DNA of 19,875 nt from an uncultured Oscillospiraceae bacterium (GTDB lineage Bacteria; Bacillota; Clostridia; Oscillospirales; Ruminococcaceae), in assembly GCA_934486875.1 (NCBI GenBank), contig CAKSPU010000039.1:1-19875 (forward strand), in the 5' to 3' direction. Shown here piece by piece: positions 6,536 through 14,719 of the stretch. The first letter of the stretch is position 1; each line of letters begins with the position of its first letter. The translations under genes were made by a program, and so were the position numbers. Under the pieces are notes generated by a model that did no database searches, was not told the DNA's origin, and saw nothing but the letters and a program-made list of their open reading frames with translations.

Positions 6536-7051
6536 TCAGAATTTTTTTACGCTTTTGCCGTCGCCTGCCGAAAGGTGCTTGTACGCCTTGTTCAGCGACT
6601 TCCTGTAATGCCGCTTTATGTCCTTGTATATCTTCACAGCCGATGATACTGCGAATATGCCCATTGCAATGGCTCCCGCTTCGGCAAATGCATCAACGGC
6701 ACGGTCAAGGAATGTGTCCTTGTCGCCCATAACAAGGGCAAGCATCGAGTAATATGCAAGTCCCCCGGGGACAAGGGGGATTATGCCGATTATGAGGTAC
6801 ATATTAACTGGGGCTTTGTTCACCTTTGCCATTATCTCGGAAAAAAGCGCCACCGCAGCGGCGGAGACAAAGCAGCACGCCACATCACGGAAGCTGTTCT
6901 GTTCAAGGAGAATGAATATGAACTGGCTCACCAGCGACCCTACGGAAGCGGCGATAAGGTGCCTGAAACGTATATTGAACTGCACTCCCAATGCTGCGCA
7001 GGCGATAAAGCTGCAAAGGCAGGGTATGACCATATCGTGGATTATATCCAT
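6536..7051 (-). CDS. Threonine/serine exporter, small subunit (ThrE_2 type)
   Basis: This is a 171-residue integral membrane protein with about five hydrophobic segments. The fourth bears IIPLVPGGLAYYSM, the signature of the ThrE C-terminal half (DUF3815). In Corynebacterium ThrE both halves are fused; in many Bacillota they are separate adjacent genes, as here. The C-terminus is basic and cytoplasmic-looking. AAGGGAG stands 7 bases before the ATG. It follows its partner subunit by 22 bases. Export of threonine or serine is the family function, not shown by this sequence alone. Confidence 0.88.
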   Translation of the reverse strand: MDIIHDMVIPCLCSFIACAALGVQFNIRFRHLIAASVGSLVSQFIFILLEQNSFRDVACCFVSAAAVALFSEIMAKVNKAPVNMYLIIGIIPLVPGGLAYYSMLALVMGDKDTFLDRAVDAFAEAGAIAMGIFAVSSAVKIYKDIKRHYRKSLNKAYKHLSAGDGKSVKKF

Positions 7052-7073
7052 ATCTGAACTCCCTTTCCCCTTA

Positions 7074-7829
7074 TCAGAATTTTATCACCGCAGCCACCGC
7101 CGAGCCTGCTCCCACAGCCATTCCCACGGCTATGAGCACGGCTTCGGTGAGGGTGTATATGCCTGAGATGAAGTCACCCGAAATAAAGTCACGCATACAG
7201 TTTGTAAGGGCAACTCCCGGAACGAGCGCCATTGATGCGCCGATTATCATTTTGTCAAAGCTTTTTATAAGTCCCGTGTGGCTGAGGGCGACCGCAATGA
7301 CGGATATCGCCGCAGAGCAGACCACCGCATTGAGAAATGCGCTGGCGTTTATGACCTTGAGCCTTACGGAGATAAAGTTTATCATAAGTCCGAGAACTCC
7401 GCCGAAAAGGGCTTCCATTGCTCCGCCGCCGAAAAAGACGGTGAAGGCTGCACCCGTTATGAAGTAGCTTACATAAATAAGTGCGGGGCTGTAGGTCTTT
7501 CGCTCCTTTATCTGCTCTATCCTGTGGAAAATGACCTCCGCTTCGGGCTTTTCCGAGCAGATGAAACGTGAAAGCTCGTTGAGCCTGCCCACACGGTCAA
7601 GGTTCGTGTCACGTCCCGAAATGCTCTTTGAGTCGGTGTAGGGGACGCTGTTTTTGTCCTTGACGGTGATTATGAAGTTTGCGGGGGTGGCATATATGGC
7701 GGCTTCGCTGTGACCGTAGGCACGGCATATCCGTGAGACAGTGTCCTCCACACGGTATATCTCAGCACCGTATTTTATCATAAGTCTCGCTATTTCGGAG
7801 CATATCCCCGTAAGCTGAATTTCGTTCAT
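7074..7829 (-). CDS. Threonine/serine exporter, large subunit (ThrE type)
   Basis: The product has 251 residues. The soluble N-terminal third contains the conserved KYGAEIYRVEDTVSRI and ATPANFIITV segments of the ThrE domain (PF06738), followed by five hydrophobic segments from about residue 115 with GAALVPGVALTN-like features near residue 205. It pairs with the small subunit directly downstream to form the complete exporter. The ATG follows AAGGGG, which overlaps the end of the SDR gene 12 bases upstream. Function is inferred from the family. Confidence 0.88.
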   Translation of the reverse strand: MNEIQLTGICSEIARLMIKYGAEIYRVEDTVSRICRAYGHSEAAIYATPANFIITVKDKNSVPYTDSKSISGRDTNLDRVGRLNELSRFICSEKPEAEVIFHRIEQIKERKTYSPALIYVSYFITGAAFTVFFGGGAMEALFGGVLGLMINFISVRLKVINASAFLNAVVCSAAISVIAVALSHTGLIKSFDKMIIGASMALVPGVALTNCMRDFISGDFISGIYTLTEAVLIAVGMAVGAGSAVAAVIKF

Positions 7830-7841
7830 CAGTATATCCCC

Positions 7842-8561
7842 TTAAATTATAAATCCGCCGTTTACTCCTATGACCTGACCCGTTATGAAGCCGCTGCGGC
7901 TGTCCGCAAGAAAAAGGGCGGCGTTGGCAATATCCGAGGGAGTGCCTATCCTGTTCACAGGGGTCTCGTCCTTTAAAATATCCATAGTTTCGCTGTCAAT
8001 GGCGGCGTTCATATCCGTGTCGATAACGCCCGGGGCGATGCAGTTAACGGTTATGCCCGAAAGCCCCACTTCCTTTGCAAGAGCCTTTGTAAAGCCGATG
8101 ACGGCAGCCTTTGCGGCGCTGTAATGCACCTCACAGGAAGCCCCCACCTGCCCCCACATAGAGGAGATGTTGATTATACGTCCGTACTTGTTGTGTATCA
8201 TATGGGGGAGGGCTGCGTGGGTGCAGTTGAAAACGGATTTCACGTTCACGTTAAACATATTGTCCCACATAGCTTCGGTAATATCCGAAAAAAGAGCCTG
8301 CTGTGCGATCCCCGCATTGTTTATAAGCACATCTGCACCGCCGAAAATGCGTTCTATTTCTCTGAATGTGTTCTCTGCGCCGCTGTAAACGGAGCAGTCG
8401 CACCTGAATATCTCACAGCCGATCTCAGCTTTGAGACTTTCCGCCGCAGCGTCATTTTGTCTGTATATTGCGGCAACATTATAGCCTGCCGCCGCAAACT
8501 GCTTTGCGCATTCTCTGCCGATACCGCGTGATGCGCCTGTTATGATAACTGTCTGAGACAT
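7842..8561 (-). CDS. SDR-family oxidoreductase (FabG/YmfI-like)
   Basis: This is a 239-residue short-chain dehydrogenase. The Rossmann TGASRGIG motif lies at 8-15, NNAG at 81-84 and the catalytic Tyr147-x3-Lys151 in HYSAAKAA. The active-site serine is in INISSMWG. The C-terminal GQVIGVNGGF is typical for NAD(P)H-dependent 3-oxoacyl reductases. The stretch SSMWGQVGASCEVHYSAAKA resembles the Bacillota group annotated as elongation factor P 5-aminopentanone reductase (YmfI), but no EF-P gene is near to support this. A longer frame reaches an ATG at 8576. The later ATG is chosen because AAAGGCGG lies 5 bases before it. It follows the yfhO-like stop by 14 bases. Confidence 0.88.
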   Translation of the reverse strand: MSQTVIITGASRGIGRECAKQFAAAGYNVAAIYRQNDAAAESLKAEIGCEIFRCDCSVYSGAENTFREIERIFGGADVLINNAGIAQQALFSDITEAMWDNMFNVNVKSVFNCTHAALPHMIHNKYGRIINISSMWGQVGASCEVHYSAAKAAVIGFTKALAKEVGLSGITVNCIAPGVIDTDMNAAIDSETMDILKDETPVNRIGTPSDIANAALFLADSRSGFITGQVIGVNGGFII

Positions 8562-8575
8562 TTTTCCGCCTTTCA

Positions 8576-11404
8576 TCAACCGTTCAGTCTGTCAAGAAGT
8601 ATTTTATCGCTCTTTTTTTCGGTCACTGCAATGATGATTATTGCGATAATGCCGCAGAGAGAGATGATAATGCCTGTACTGAGACCTGCGGGGAAGAAGG
8701 ACATCTCAATTTCGTGAGTGCCTGCGGTAAGCTCAACGCCGATAAGGGCATCGCAGACCTTTACAGGCTCCACCTTTTCGCCGTCTACCTTGATAGTCCA
8801 GCCGGGTTCCCAGCTTATTGTAGTAAACATTACGCCGTCCTTTTCGGCAGTGATCTCACCCTTGATGTGGTCCTCGCTGAACGATGTCATTTTCAGACCG
8901 TGCTCACTCAGCTTGCTTATATCTTCCCTGAACTTTGCTTCATCAAGATAATAGAAGAGCTTGTCCTTGAAGAGAACTTCGTTTTTCTCCTCGGTGATAG
9001 TCATAATGAGGGAAATTTCCTCGTTTTTGTCAAATCTGCCCAGAGGCTGAATGACCATATTGCCGCCCTCGTAATAGTAGTCAAGGAACTCCTTGTTGAG
9101 CCAGAGATTTACCTTTCGCTCATAGTTTGAGGGGAAATATGCATATATCATATCCTCGGTGGGAGCGTCAAAGATGAACTCAATGTGAGAATTCTTGCCC
9201 TCCTCAATGGGGACATATTTTGTGTGAGCGCCGTAGCTTGTCTGCTTTGCGTTCTCGGGGATAGTCTTGTCAACGGAGATCTGCTTGAAATACTGGGTGT
9301 ATTCATCGGAAACAAGGTGGCTCAGAAGCTTGTTCTGATTTTCAAAGGGATTGTCCGTTCCGAGCTGGAGATCCAGGATAGAGCTGTCCGCCATAAATGC
9401 AACAGGCAGTGCGTCGGGATTTTCGTACACCGCAAAGATGTCCTTTTCGTCCTCATTTGTGAGCACAAGCTTGTCATACTGCTTGCTTTCGGGGATAGTG
9501 CCGTCCTCCACAGCGCCCTTTTCCATTATATATTTGATGCCGAGTATTGAGTCGGTGACATATGTGGCACCCTTGTACTTTATATAGTGTCCGCCGTAGG
9601 AGAAGCCGAGACGGCGCAGAAACTGTATGGGAGCAGCATTGAGTGTGGAGCTTGAATGGGAGATGCCGAAGCTGCCGAACGCAAGAGCGTCATTTACGGT
9701 GCGGTGATAGTCCTTTTCTATCCTGTAAACGCCGCCGTTGTCATCAAAGCTGTCCTGAGCGTAAATTTTCTTTACGGTGTCACGTCCCAGGGTGATGTAT
9801 CTGTTGTATGATGAATATTTTGAGTAGACAACATCGCTGTTGATGGCTTCCATTGTGGAAAGAGATGTGCCGAAAAGCTCGCCTGCGGTGAAAATTCCGA
9901 TAACAAAGGTTATAACGGAGCGTCTTGATTTGTCCGAAAGCTTTATGCTCCTGAGGGCGATGCAGTAGATAAGGGCGAATATAACGGTGTACCACACTGT
10001 AAGGATAAGGTCAACGCCCTTGAAATCCTGTCTGCCCACGTAGAATGCGTATATCATAAGGCAGAAGCCCGTGATGCCTATTTCCTTGATGCTGACACCC
10101 TCGAGACGCTCAAAGGTCATTGCGCCCATTACAAGGAGAATGAAGCAGAAAGTGAAGCTGTAGCGGTAGGGGAGCCAGTTCGGCACCTGAAATCCGTGCC
10201 ACGCAAGGTCGGCGGTGGAGAGGTACATTGACACGAGAATGGTCATAAGGACTGCGCCAAGACCCATTTTCTGCCTGAATCTTATTTTGCTGTTGAGGAA
10301 GAAAAGGGGAATGAGTATAATTGTGAGCACGCCGCAGTACACAACGGGAGAGCCCTCGGGACGGCAGGTGTCATAGGTATTGGGTAGGAGATTTTTGAAG
10401 AAATCAAGGAAATCAAACTGGGTTTTTACGCTGTAATTCGGAGTGGAGAAATCAAATTTGCCAAGCTTTAAGGAGTTATAGAGAGGCAGGAGCACCCACG
10501 CTGCCACCATTGCCGCAATAACGCCGCCGGCAGCAAATTTCACCCCTGCAAAGAAGAATGACTTGAAAGAGTTTACGTAATTTTTCTTGCCTGCAAAGTA
10601 GTAGTAAAGGAAGTAGATGACCGAGAAAAAGGTTATCATCCAGCCGATGTAGAAATGAGCCATATACATCAGTGCAAGGGGGATTATAAAGCGGAGCCAG
10701 CTGTTGTCGTCGATTATCTTCTCAATGCCGTAGACGATAAGCGGGAGATAGATAAGTCCGTCCAGCCACATAGGGTTCATAAGCTGGACTATCATATAGC
10801 CCATAAGGGAGTAGAGAATGCCGAAAAGCATTGATGTGGAGTGCTTGCAGCTCTTTGAGTGCCTGAGGTAGTAGTTGAATGTCACGGAAGCCGTGCCCAC
10901 CTTGCAAAGCTGCATTATGAGCAGGGATTCGGTCATAACAGAGCGTGGCAGCAGCATCGGTATCAGCGTAAAGGGACTTGCAAGGTAATAGGCGAACATT
11001 CCCATTATCTCTCCCGAAAGGTTTCTGCTCCAGGAGATAAAGGGGCTGCCGTTTCCGTGAAAAACATCACGGAGATTTTCAAAATAGTAAACGTATTGTC
11101 CGTTAAGGTCAAGGACAAGCACGGACATATCACCGAAGGGGTGTACCCCGAAAACGGCGTATGCGGCAAAAAGCAGGAGGGCGGGAATGAAAAAGGCTGC
11201 GATATAGCTGCGCTTTGATTTTACAGCCTTGCCTATCCTGCTCAGGAATACGTTCTTTTTAGGAGGCTCCTTGACGTTTGAGCCGTCACGTCCGCCGTCG
11301 ATGATGTTTATGTTTATCTTTTTTATATCCATTTCCCCCGAGGACTGAGCTGTGTCTGTGCCGTCATTCCCGGGAATATTGTTCATATTGAGATTTTCTT
11401 CCAT
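8576..11404 (-). CDS. YfhO-family multispanning membrane protein
   Basis: The 942-residue protein has a short polar, Asn/Asp-rich cytoplasmic N-terminus, about a dozen membrane spans to residue ~520, a large extracytoplasmic beta-rich region and a final membrane helix near the C-terminus. Landmarks of the YfhO family (PF09586) are DLNGQYVYYFENLRDV near the first loop, YENPDALPVAFMAD in the outer domain, and EPGWTIKVDGEK with GTHEIEMSFFPAG before the last helix. In Bacillus YfhO is linked to glycosylation of lipoteichoic acid, and the fold resembles GT-C enzymes. A role in cell-envelope glycopolymer modification is therefore inferred. The frame is open upstream, but the promoter lies inside that extension, so ATG 11404 is used. 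Its ribosome site is weak (GGAG, 13 bases away). Confidence 0.9.
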   Translation of the reverse strand: MEENLNMNNIPGNDGTDTAQSSGEMDIKKININIIDGGRDGSNVKEPPKKNVFLSRIGKAVKSKRSYIAAFFIPALLLFAAYAVFGVHPFGDMSVLVLDLNGQYVYYFENLRDVFHGNGSPFISWSRNLSGEIMGMFAYYLASPFTLIPMLLPRSVMTESLLIMQLCKVGTASVTFNYYLRHSKSCKHSTSMLFGILYSLMGYMIVQLMNPMWLDGLIYLPLIVYGIEKIIDDNSWLRFIIPLALMYMAHFYIGWMITFFSVIYFLYYYFAGKKNYVNSFKSFFFAGVKFAAGGVIAAMVAAWVLLPLYNSLKLGKFDFSTPNYSVKTQFDFLDFFKNLLPNTYDTCRPEGSPVVYCGVLTIILIPLFFLNSKIRFRQKMGLGAVLMTILVSMYLSTADLAWHGFQVPNWLPYRYSFTFCFILLVMGAMTFERLEGVSIKEIGITGFCLMIYAFYVGRQDFKGVDLILTVWYTVIFALIYCIALRSIKLSDKSRRSVITFVIGIFTAGELFGTSLSTMEAINSDVVYSKYSSYNRYITLGRDTVKKIYAQDSFDDNGGVYRIEKDYHRTVNDALAFGSFGISHSSSTLNAAPIQFLRRLGFSYGGHYIKYKGATYVTDSILGIKYIMEKGAVEDGTIPESKQYDKLVLTNEDEKDIFAVYENPDALPVAFMADSSILDLQLGTDNPFENQNKLLSHLVSDEYTQYFKQISVDKTIPENAKQTSYGAHTKYVPIEEGKNSHIEFIFDAPTEDMIYAYFPSNYERKVNLWLNKEFLDYYYEGGNMVIQPLGRFDKNEEISLIMTITEEKNEVLFKDKLFYYLDEAKFREDISKLSEHGLKMTSFSEDHIKGEITAEKDGVMFTTISWEPGWTIKVDGEKVEPVKVCDALIGVELTAGTHEIEMSFFPAGLSTGIIISLCGIIAIIIIAVTEKKSDKILLDRLNG

Positions 11405-11450
11405 TTTTCGTTCAAGTCTCCGTTTCTTTGCAAAATAATATACATATACT

Positions 11451-11479
11451 ATTATAATATTTCTGCAAATAAAAAACAA
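11451..11479 (-). promoter_or_regulatory. Promoter of the yfhO-SDR-thrE-rlmI operon
   Basis: Minus-strand TTGTTT (11474-11479), a 17-base spacer and TATAAT (11451-11456). The start of transcription would fall about 40 bases before the chosen yfhO-like ATG. Confidence 0.7.
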
Positions 11480-11522
11480 GAAAAATCAGCAGAAATTCAT
11501 AAAAAAAATTCTGAAATTTCCC

Positions 11523-11551
11523 TTGTTAAATTGTTCAATATGTGATATAAT
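11523..11551 (+). promoter_or_regulatory. Promoter of the Nudix hydrolase gene
   Basis: Plus-strand TTGTTA (11523-11528), a 17-base spacer and TATAAT (11546-11551) lie about 66 bases upstream of the ATG. It diverges from the yfhO promoter in a strongly AT-rich intergenic region. Confidence 0.7.
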
Positions 11552-11617
11552 ATAAAAAATGAAACAGATTTTCGCAGTTTTCATCTTCTGCACATTTCTT
11601 AACGGAGGTTTGCCGCA

Positions 11618-12160
11618 ATGGTTCTCAGTGAAAAGACTATTGAAAAGGAAGTCGTTTTTGAAGGACGGATAATCACCGTCAGAAAGGACAAGGCGGAGCT
11701 GGGCGACGGCAGCATTGCCCCAAGAGAGCTCGTTATCCACTCGGGAGGCGTGTGCGTTGTGCCGCTTACCGATGATAACAAGGTCATTATGGTGCGCCAG
11801 TTCAGATATGCTTTCGGAGAGCCCCTCCTTGAGATACCCGCAGGTAAGCTCGAAAAGGGCGAGGAGCACCGCAGTGCCGCTCTCAGGGAGCTTGAAGAGG
11901 AAACGGGTGCTGAGTGTACAAGCTTTGAGTATCTCGGCGTGTGCTATCCCTCGGTCGCATATCTCACCGAAAAGATACATATGTATCTTGCGAGGGGGCT
12001 TAGCTTCGGCAAGGCTCATCCTGACGAGGGGGAGTTCCTCGATGTTCTGCAGATCCCTCTTGACGAGGCTGTGGAAATGATTATGCGGGGGGAGATACCC
12101 GATGCAAAGACCCAGATAGCTCTCCTTAAGACAAAGATGATAATCGACTCGGGCAAATAA
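11618..12160 (+). CDS. Nudix hydrolase, ADP-ribose pyrophosphatase type
   Basis: The 180-residue enzyme carries a full Nudix box (G-x5-E-x7-REL-x-EE-x-G) in GKLEKGEEHRSAALRELEEE followed by TGA, roughly residues 76-98. The upstream segment VRQFRYAFGEPLLEIPAG and the later YLTEKIHMYLARGL fit the ADP-ribose pyrophosphatase (NudF) subgroup, which splits ADP-ribose to AMP and ribose 5-phosphate using Mg2+. Other NDP-sugars are possible substrates. The ATG is preceded by ACGGAGG at about 10 bases. The gene stands alone, converging on spoVG. Confidence 0.9.
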   Translation: MVLSEKTIEKEVVFEGRIITVRKDKAELGDGSIAPRELVIHSGGVCVVPLTDDNKVIMVRQFRYAFGEPLLEIPAGKLEKGEEHRSAALRELEEETGAECTSFEYLGVCYPSVAYLTEKIHMYLARGLSFGKAHPDEGEFLDVLQIPLDEAVEMIMRGEIPDAKTQIALLKTKMIIDSGK

Positions 12161-12198
12161 AAAAATCCCCGCATTCCCGAAATTGGGAAAACGGGGAG
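12157..12198 (-). terminator. Intrinsic terminator of spoVG
   Basis: On the minus strand CCCCG...CGGGG with an inner TTCCC/GGGAA pair forms an interrupted hairpin (12167-12196), followed by a run of T. The A-run lies on the plus side, so it terminates minus-strand transcription and not the Nudix gene. Confidence 0.82.
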
Positions 12199-12212
12199 AT
12201 ATGAGCTTTATA

Positions 12213-12512
12213 TCAGATAAGACCTGCCTGTTCAGCCTCAGCCTCAGCCTGCATCATTTCGATGTGGCGGGTGTAAGCGTCAAGGATCTGTCCCTCAATG
12301 GACTGTCTTGCGTCGGGGGAAATGGGGTGAACGATGTCTCTGAAAACGCCGTTCTCGTCCTTTCTGCTGGGCATTGCAACGAAAAGTCTTGCGTCGCCCT
12401 GTACGACCTTGATGTCGTGGATAGCGATCTGGTCGTCGATCGTGATGGAAATTACAGCTCTGAGGCGACCCTCAGGAATGATCTTGCGGATCTTGATATC
12501 GGTGATTGTCAT
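12213..12512 (-). CDS. spoVG: SpoVG family regulator
   Basis: This is a 99-residue protein matching SpoVG almost end to end: MTITDIKIRKI at the N-terminus, then LRAVISITIDDQIAIHDIKV, LFVAMPSRKDENGVFRDIVH and PISPDARQSIEG. SpoVG is a small nucleic-acid-binding protein involved in septation control and sporulation in Bacillus and in virulence regulation in other Bacillota. A longer frame exists, but a perfect AAGGAGG stands 9 bases before this ATG and the conserved N-terminus starts here. The C-terminal tail is rich in Ala/Glu (QAEAEAEQ). It is divergent from murC, with its own terminator. Confidence 0.95.
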   Translation of the reverse strand: MTITDIKIRKIIPEGRLRAVISITIDDQIAIHDIKVVQGDARLFVAMPSRKDENGVFRDIVHPISPDARQSIEGQILDAYTRHIEMMQAEAEAEQAGLI

Positions 12513-12604
12513 TTTTAATGTCCTCCTTAAAATCTGCGGCATTTCGGATAAAATTATTATGGTTCCGCTTTGCTGCAATATACAAAAAAGTTAGGAAAAT
12601 GAAA

Positions 12605-12633
12605 GTTTTTCCTTTCCATAATTCAATTATAAT
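12605..12633 (+). promoter_or_regulatory. Possible promoter of murC
   Basis: A clear TATAAT (12628-12633) lies about 39 bases before the start codon, but the -35 position holds only GTTTTT. The -10 sequence ATTATAAT reads on both strands, so it could also serve spoVG. No good -35 is seen for spoVG either. Confidence 0.4.
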
Positions 12634-12671
12634 ATATGACATTTACGATTTTATAAACAGAGGTGAAACTT

Positions 12672-14087
12672 TTGAATAACTATATTCATCAATTTGATGA
12701 TAACATTCTAAAAGGAAAACAGCATATCCATATGATAGGCATAGGCGGCAGCGGTATGTACCCTCTGGCGCAGATACTGCACGCAAAGGGCTATCATATA
12801 ACGGGTTCCGACAACAACGAGACCGACACTCTCAGAGCCGTAAGGGCTATGGGGATAGAGGTGTTTATGGGACAGCGTGCGGAGAACATCAAGGGGGCTG
12901 ACCTTATAATCCACACAGCCGCAATTATGCAGGATAATCCCGAGCTAATTGCAGCAAAGGCAAGCGGCGTTCCTGTTCTTGAAAGAAGCGACCTTCTTGG
13001 AATAGTGACCTCCTGGTACAAAAATGCGGTCTGCGTCAGCGGCACTCACGGCAAGACCACCGTTACCTCTATGATAACTCAGATACTGAAGCAGGGCGGT
13101 ATGGACATTACCGCTTACATCGGCGGAAAGCTGCCCATAATCGGCGGCAGCGGCTGTGTCGGCACATCGGACACTATGGTGTGCGAAGCCTGCGAGTTCG
13201 TTGACCATTTCCTGAAGCTTTCTCCCGACATCGCCGTTGTGCTGAACGTTGATGCCGACCACCTTGATTATTTCGGCACTCTTGACAACGTTATCGCATC
13301 TTTCAGGAAGTTCTGCACCCTTGCGGGAAAGGTCATTGCCAACGGTGATGACGCAAACACCCGAAAGGCGATCGACGGGCTTGACAAGGAGATAATAACA
13401 TTCGGCTATTCCGAGGAAAATGACTGGTATGCAAAGAATGTGAACAAGGTGAACGGTCTTCTCACCGAGTTTGATATTTACCACAACGGTGAGCTTTTCA
13501 CAAAGGCAAGGCTCCATATCCCCGGAGTCCACAATGTTCTCAATGCTGTGGCAGCGGCGGCGGCGGCGTATATGTCGGGTGCTGACCCTCAGATGATAGC
13601 CGCAGGACTTGAAAGCTTCCACGGTGCAAAGCGCCGCTTTGAAAAATACGGCGAAGCGGGGGGCATAACCGTCTGCGACGATTACGGGCATCACCCTGCG
13701 GAGCTTGAAGCGACCCTCAGAGCTGCTAAGGATATGGGCTTCCGTCAGGTGTGGGCGGTGTTCCAGCCATTCACATTCTCAAGGACGGCACTGCTTCTTG
13801 ACGATTTCATCAGGGTGCTTTCCATTCCCGACAACTGCATCATCACAGCCATAATGGGCTCCCGTGAGAAGAACACATACAATATATACGATAAGGACAT
13901 CGGTGAAAAGGTAAAGGGCGCTGTATGGTTCGAGGAACAGGATCACGACAAAAACTTTGAGCTTTGTGCGGAATATGCCGCAGAGCACGCCCAAAGCGGC
14001 GACCTTATCCTTACAATGGGCTGCGGAGATGTAAACAAATGTGCAAATCTCATTCTTGATAAACTGAAAAAGAAGTATAACTCATAA
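12672..14087 (+). CDS. murC: UDP-N-acetylmuramate--L-alanine ligase
   Basis: This is the 471-residue cytoplasmic ligase that adds L-Ala to UDP-MurNAc using ATP, the first amino acid step in peptidoglycan precursor synthesis. The N-terminal nucleotide-sugar site is seen as GIGGSGM (23-29), the ATP loop as GTHGKTT (124-130), the central-domain EACEFVDHFL and NVDADHLDYF, and the C-terminal DDYGHHP (336-342), which is typical of MurC. A GTG at 12663 would add three residues, but it lies within AGAGGTG, the best ribosome site, which stands 6 bases before this TTG, so TTG is the likelier start. lexA follows 30 bases downstream. Confidence 0.95.
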   Translation: MNNYIHQFDDNILKGKQHIHMIGIGGSGMYPLAQILHAKGYHITGSDNNETDTLRAVRAMGIEVFMGQRAENIKGADLIIHTAAIMQDNPELIAAKASGVPVLERSDLLGIVTSWYKNAVCVSGTHGKTTVTSMITQILKQGGMDITAYIGGKLPIIGGSGCVGTSDTMVCEACEFVDHFLKLSPDIAVVLNVDADHLDYFGTLDNVIASFRKFCTLAGKVIANGDDANTRKAIDGLDKEIITFGYSEENDWYAKNVNKVNGLLTEFDIYHNGELFTKARLHIPGVHNVLNAVAAAAAAYMSGADPQMIAAGLESFHGAKRRFEKYGEAGGITVCDDYGHHPAELEATLRAAKDMGFRQVWAVFQPFTFSRTALLLDDFIRVLSIPDNCIITAIMGSREKNTYNIYDKDIGEKVKGAVWFEEQDHDKNFELCAEYAAEHAQSGDLILTMGCGDVNKCANLILDKLKKKYNS

Positions 14088-14117
14088 AAATACCTCTCAT
14101 ATGAAAGGAAAATCGTT

Positions 14118-14705
14118 ATGAAAATGAAGGAAATCCACAAGAAGGTCTATGAATACATCAAGCAAAGGACAGAAGAGGGCTATTCTCCCTCTATCAGAGA
14201 AATATGCCGTGATCTTGACATCGCGTCTACCTCCACTGCCGCAAGATATGTGAATTTCCTCGTGGATCAGGGCTATCTTGAAAAGATAGACGGCAAGAAC
14301 CGTGCGGTGAAGCTTGCCGGAAACGGCATTATGAGGCTCCCCGTTGTGGGAACTATTACCGCAGGTCAGCCTGTGACCGCCTTTGAGGACATTTCCGAAT
14401 ACATATCATTCCTCCCCAACAAGAGCTACAGCGGTGAGCTTTTTGCTCTTAAGATAAGGGGCGAGAGTATGATAAACGCAGGCATTCTTGACGGCGATTT
14501 CGTTATCGTTGAAAAGACCGATTATGTTGACAACGGCGAGATCGCCGCTGTTATGGTGGACGGCGAGGAAGCCACCGTGAAGCGCTTTTACAAGGAGGAA
14601 GGACATTATCGCCTCCAGCCCGAAAATGACACGATGCAGCCCATTATTTCCGATAACTGCAACATTATCGGAAAGGTAGTCGGCGTTATGCGCTATATGA
14701 GCTGA
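14118..14705 (+). CDS. lexA: LexA repressor
   Basis: The 195-residue SOS repressor has an N-terminal winged helix (about 1-68, with YSPSIREICRDLDIASTSTA as the recognition part) and a C-terminal self-cleaving S24-type domain. The cleavage site Ala82-Gly83 is in GTITAGQP. The catalytic dyad is Ser117 (GESM) and Lys155 (ATVKRF). RecA-stimulated self-cleavage would lift repression of DNA-repair genes. AAAGGA precedes the ATG. No GAAC-N4-GTTC-type box is visible in the short gap upstream, so any autoregulation would act elsewhere, for example ahead of murC, where none is seen either. Confidence 0.95.
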   Translation: MKMKEIHKKVYEYIKQRTEEGYSPSIREICRDLDIASTSTAARYVNFLVDQGYLEKIDGKNRAVKLAGNGIMRLPVVGTITAGQPVTAFEDISEYISFLPNKSYSGELFALKIRGESMINAGILDGDFVIVEKTDYVDNGEIAAVMVDGEEATVKRFYKEEGHYRLQPENDTMQPIISDNCNIIGKVVGVMRYMS

Positions 14706-14719
14706 GATTGGAGCTTTTG

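Noticed and set aside
12945..13694. 249-codon open frame antisense to murC
   Set aside because: Shadow of murC; no ribosome site, no family features, and it covers conserved MurC motifs.
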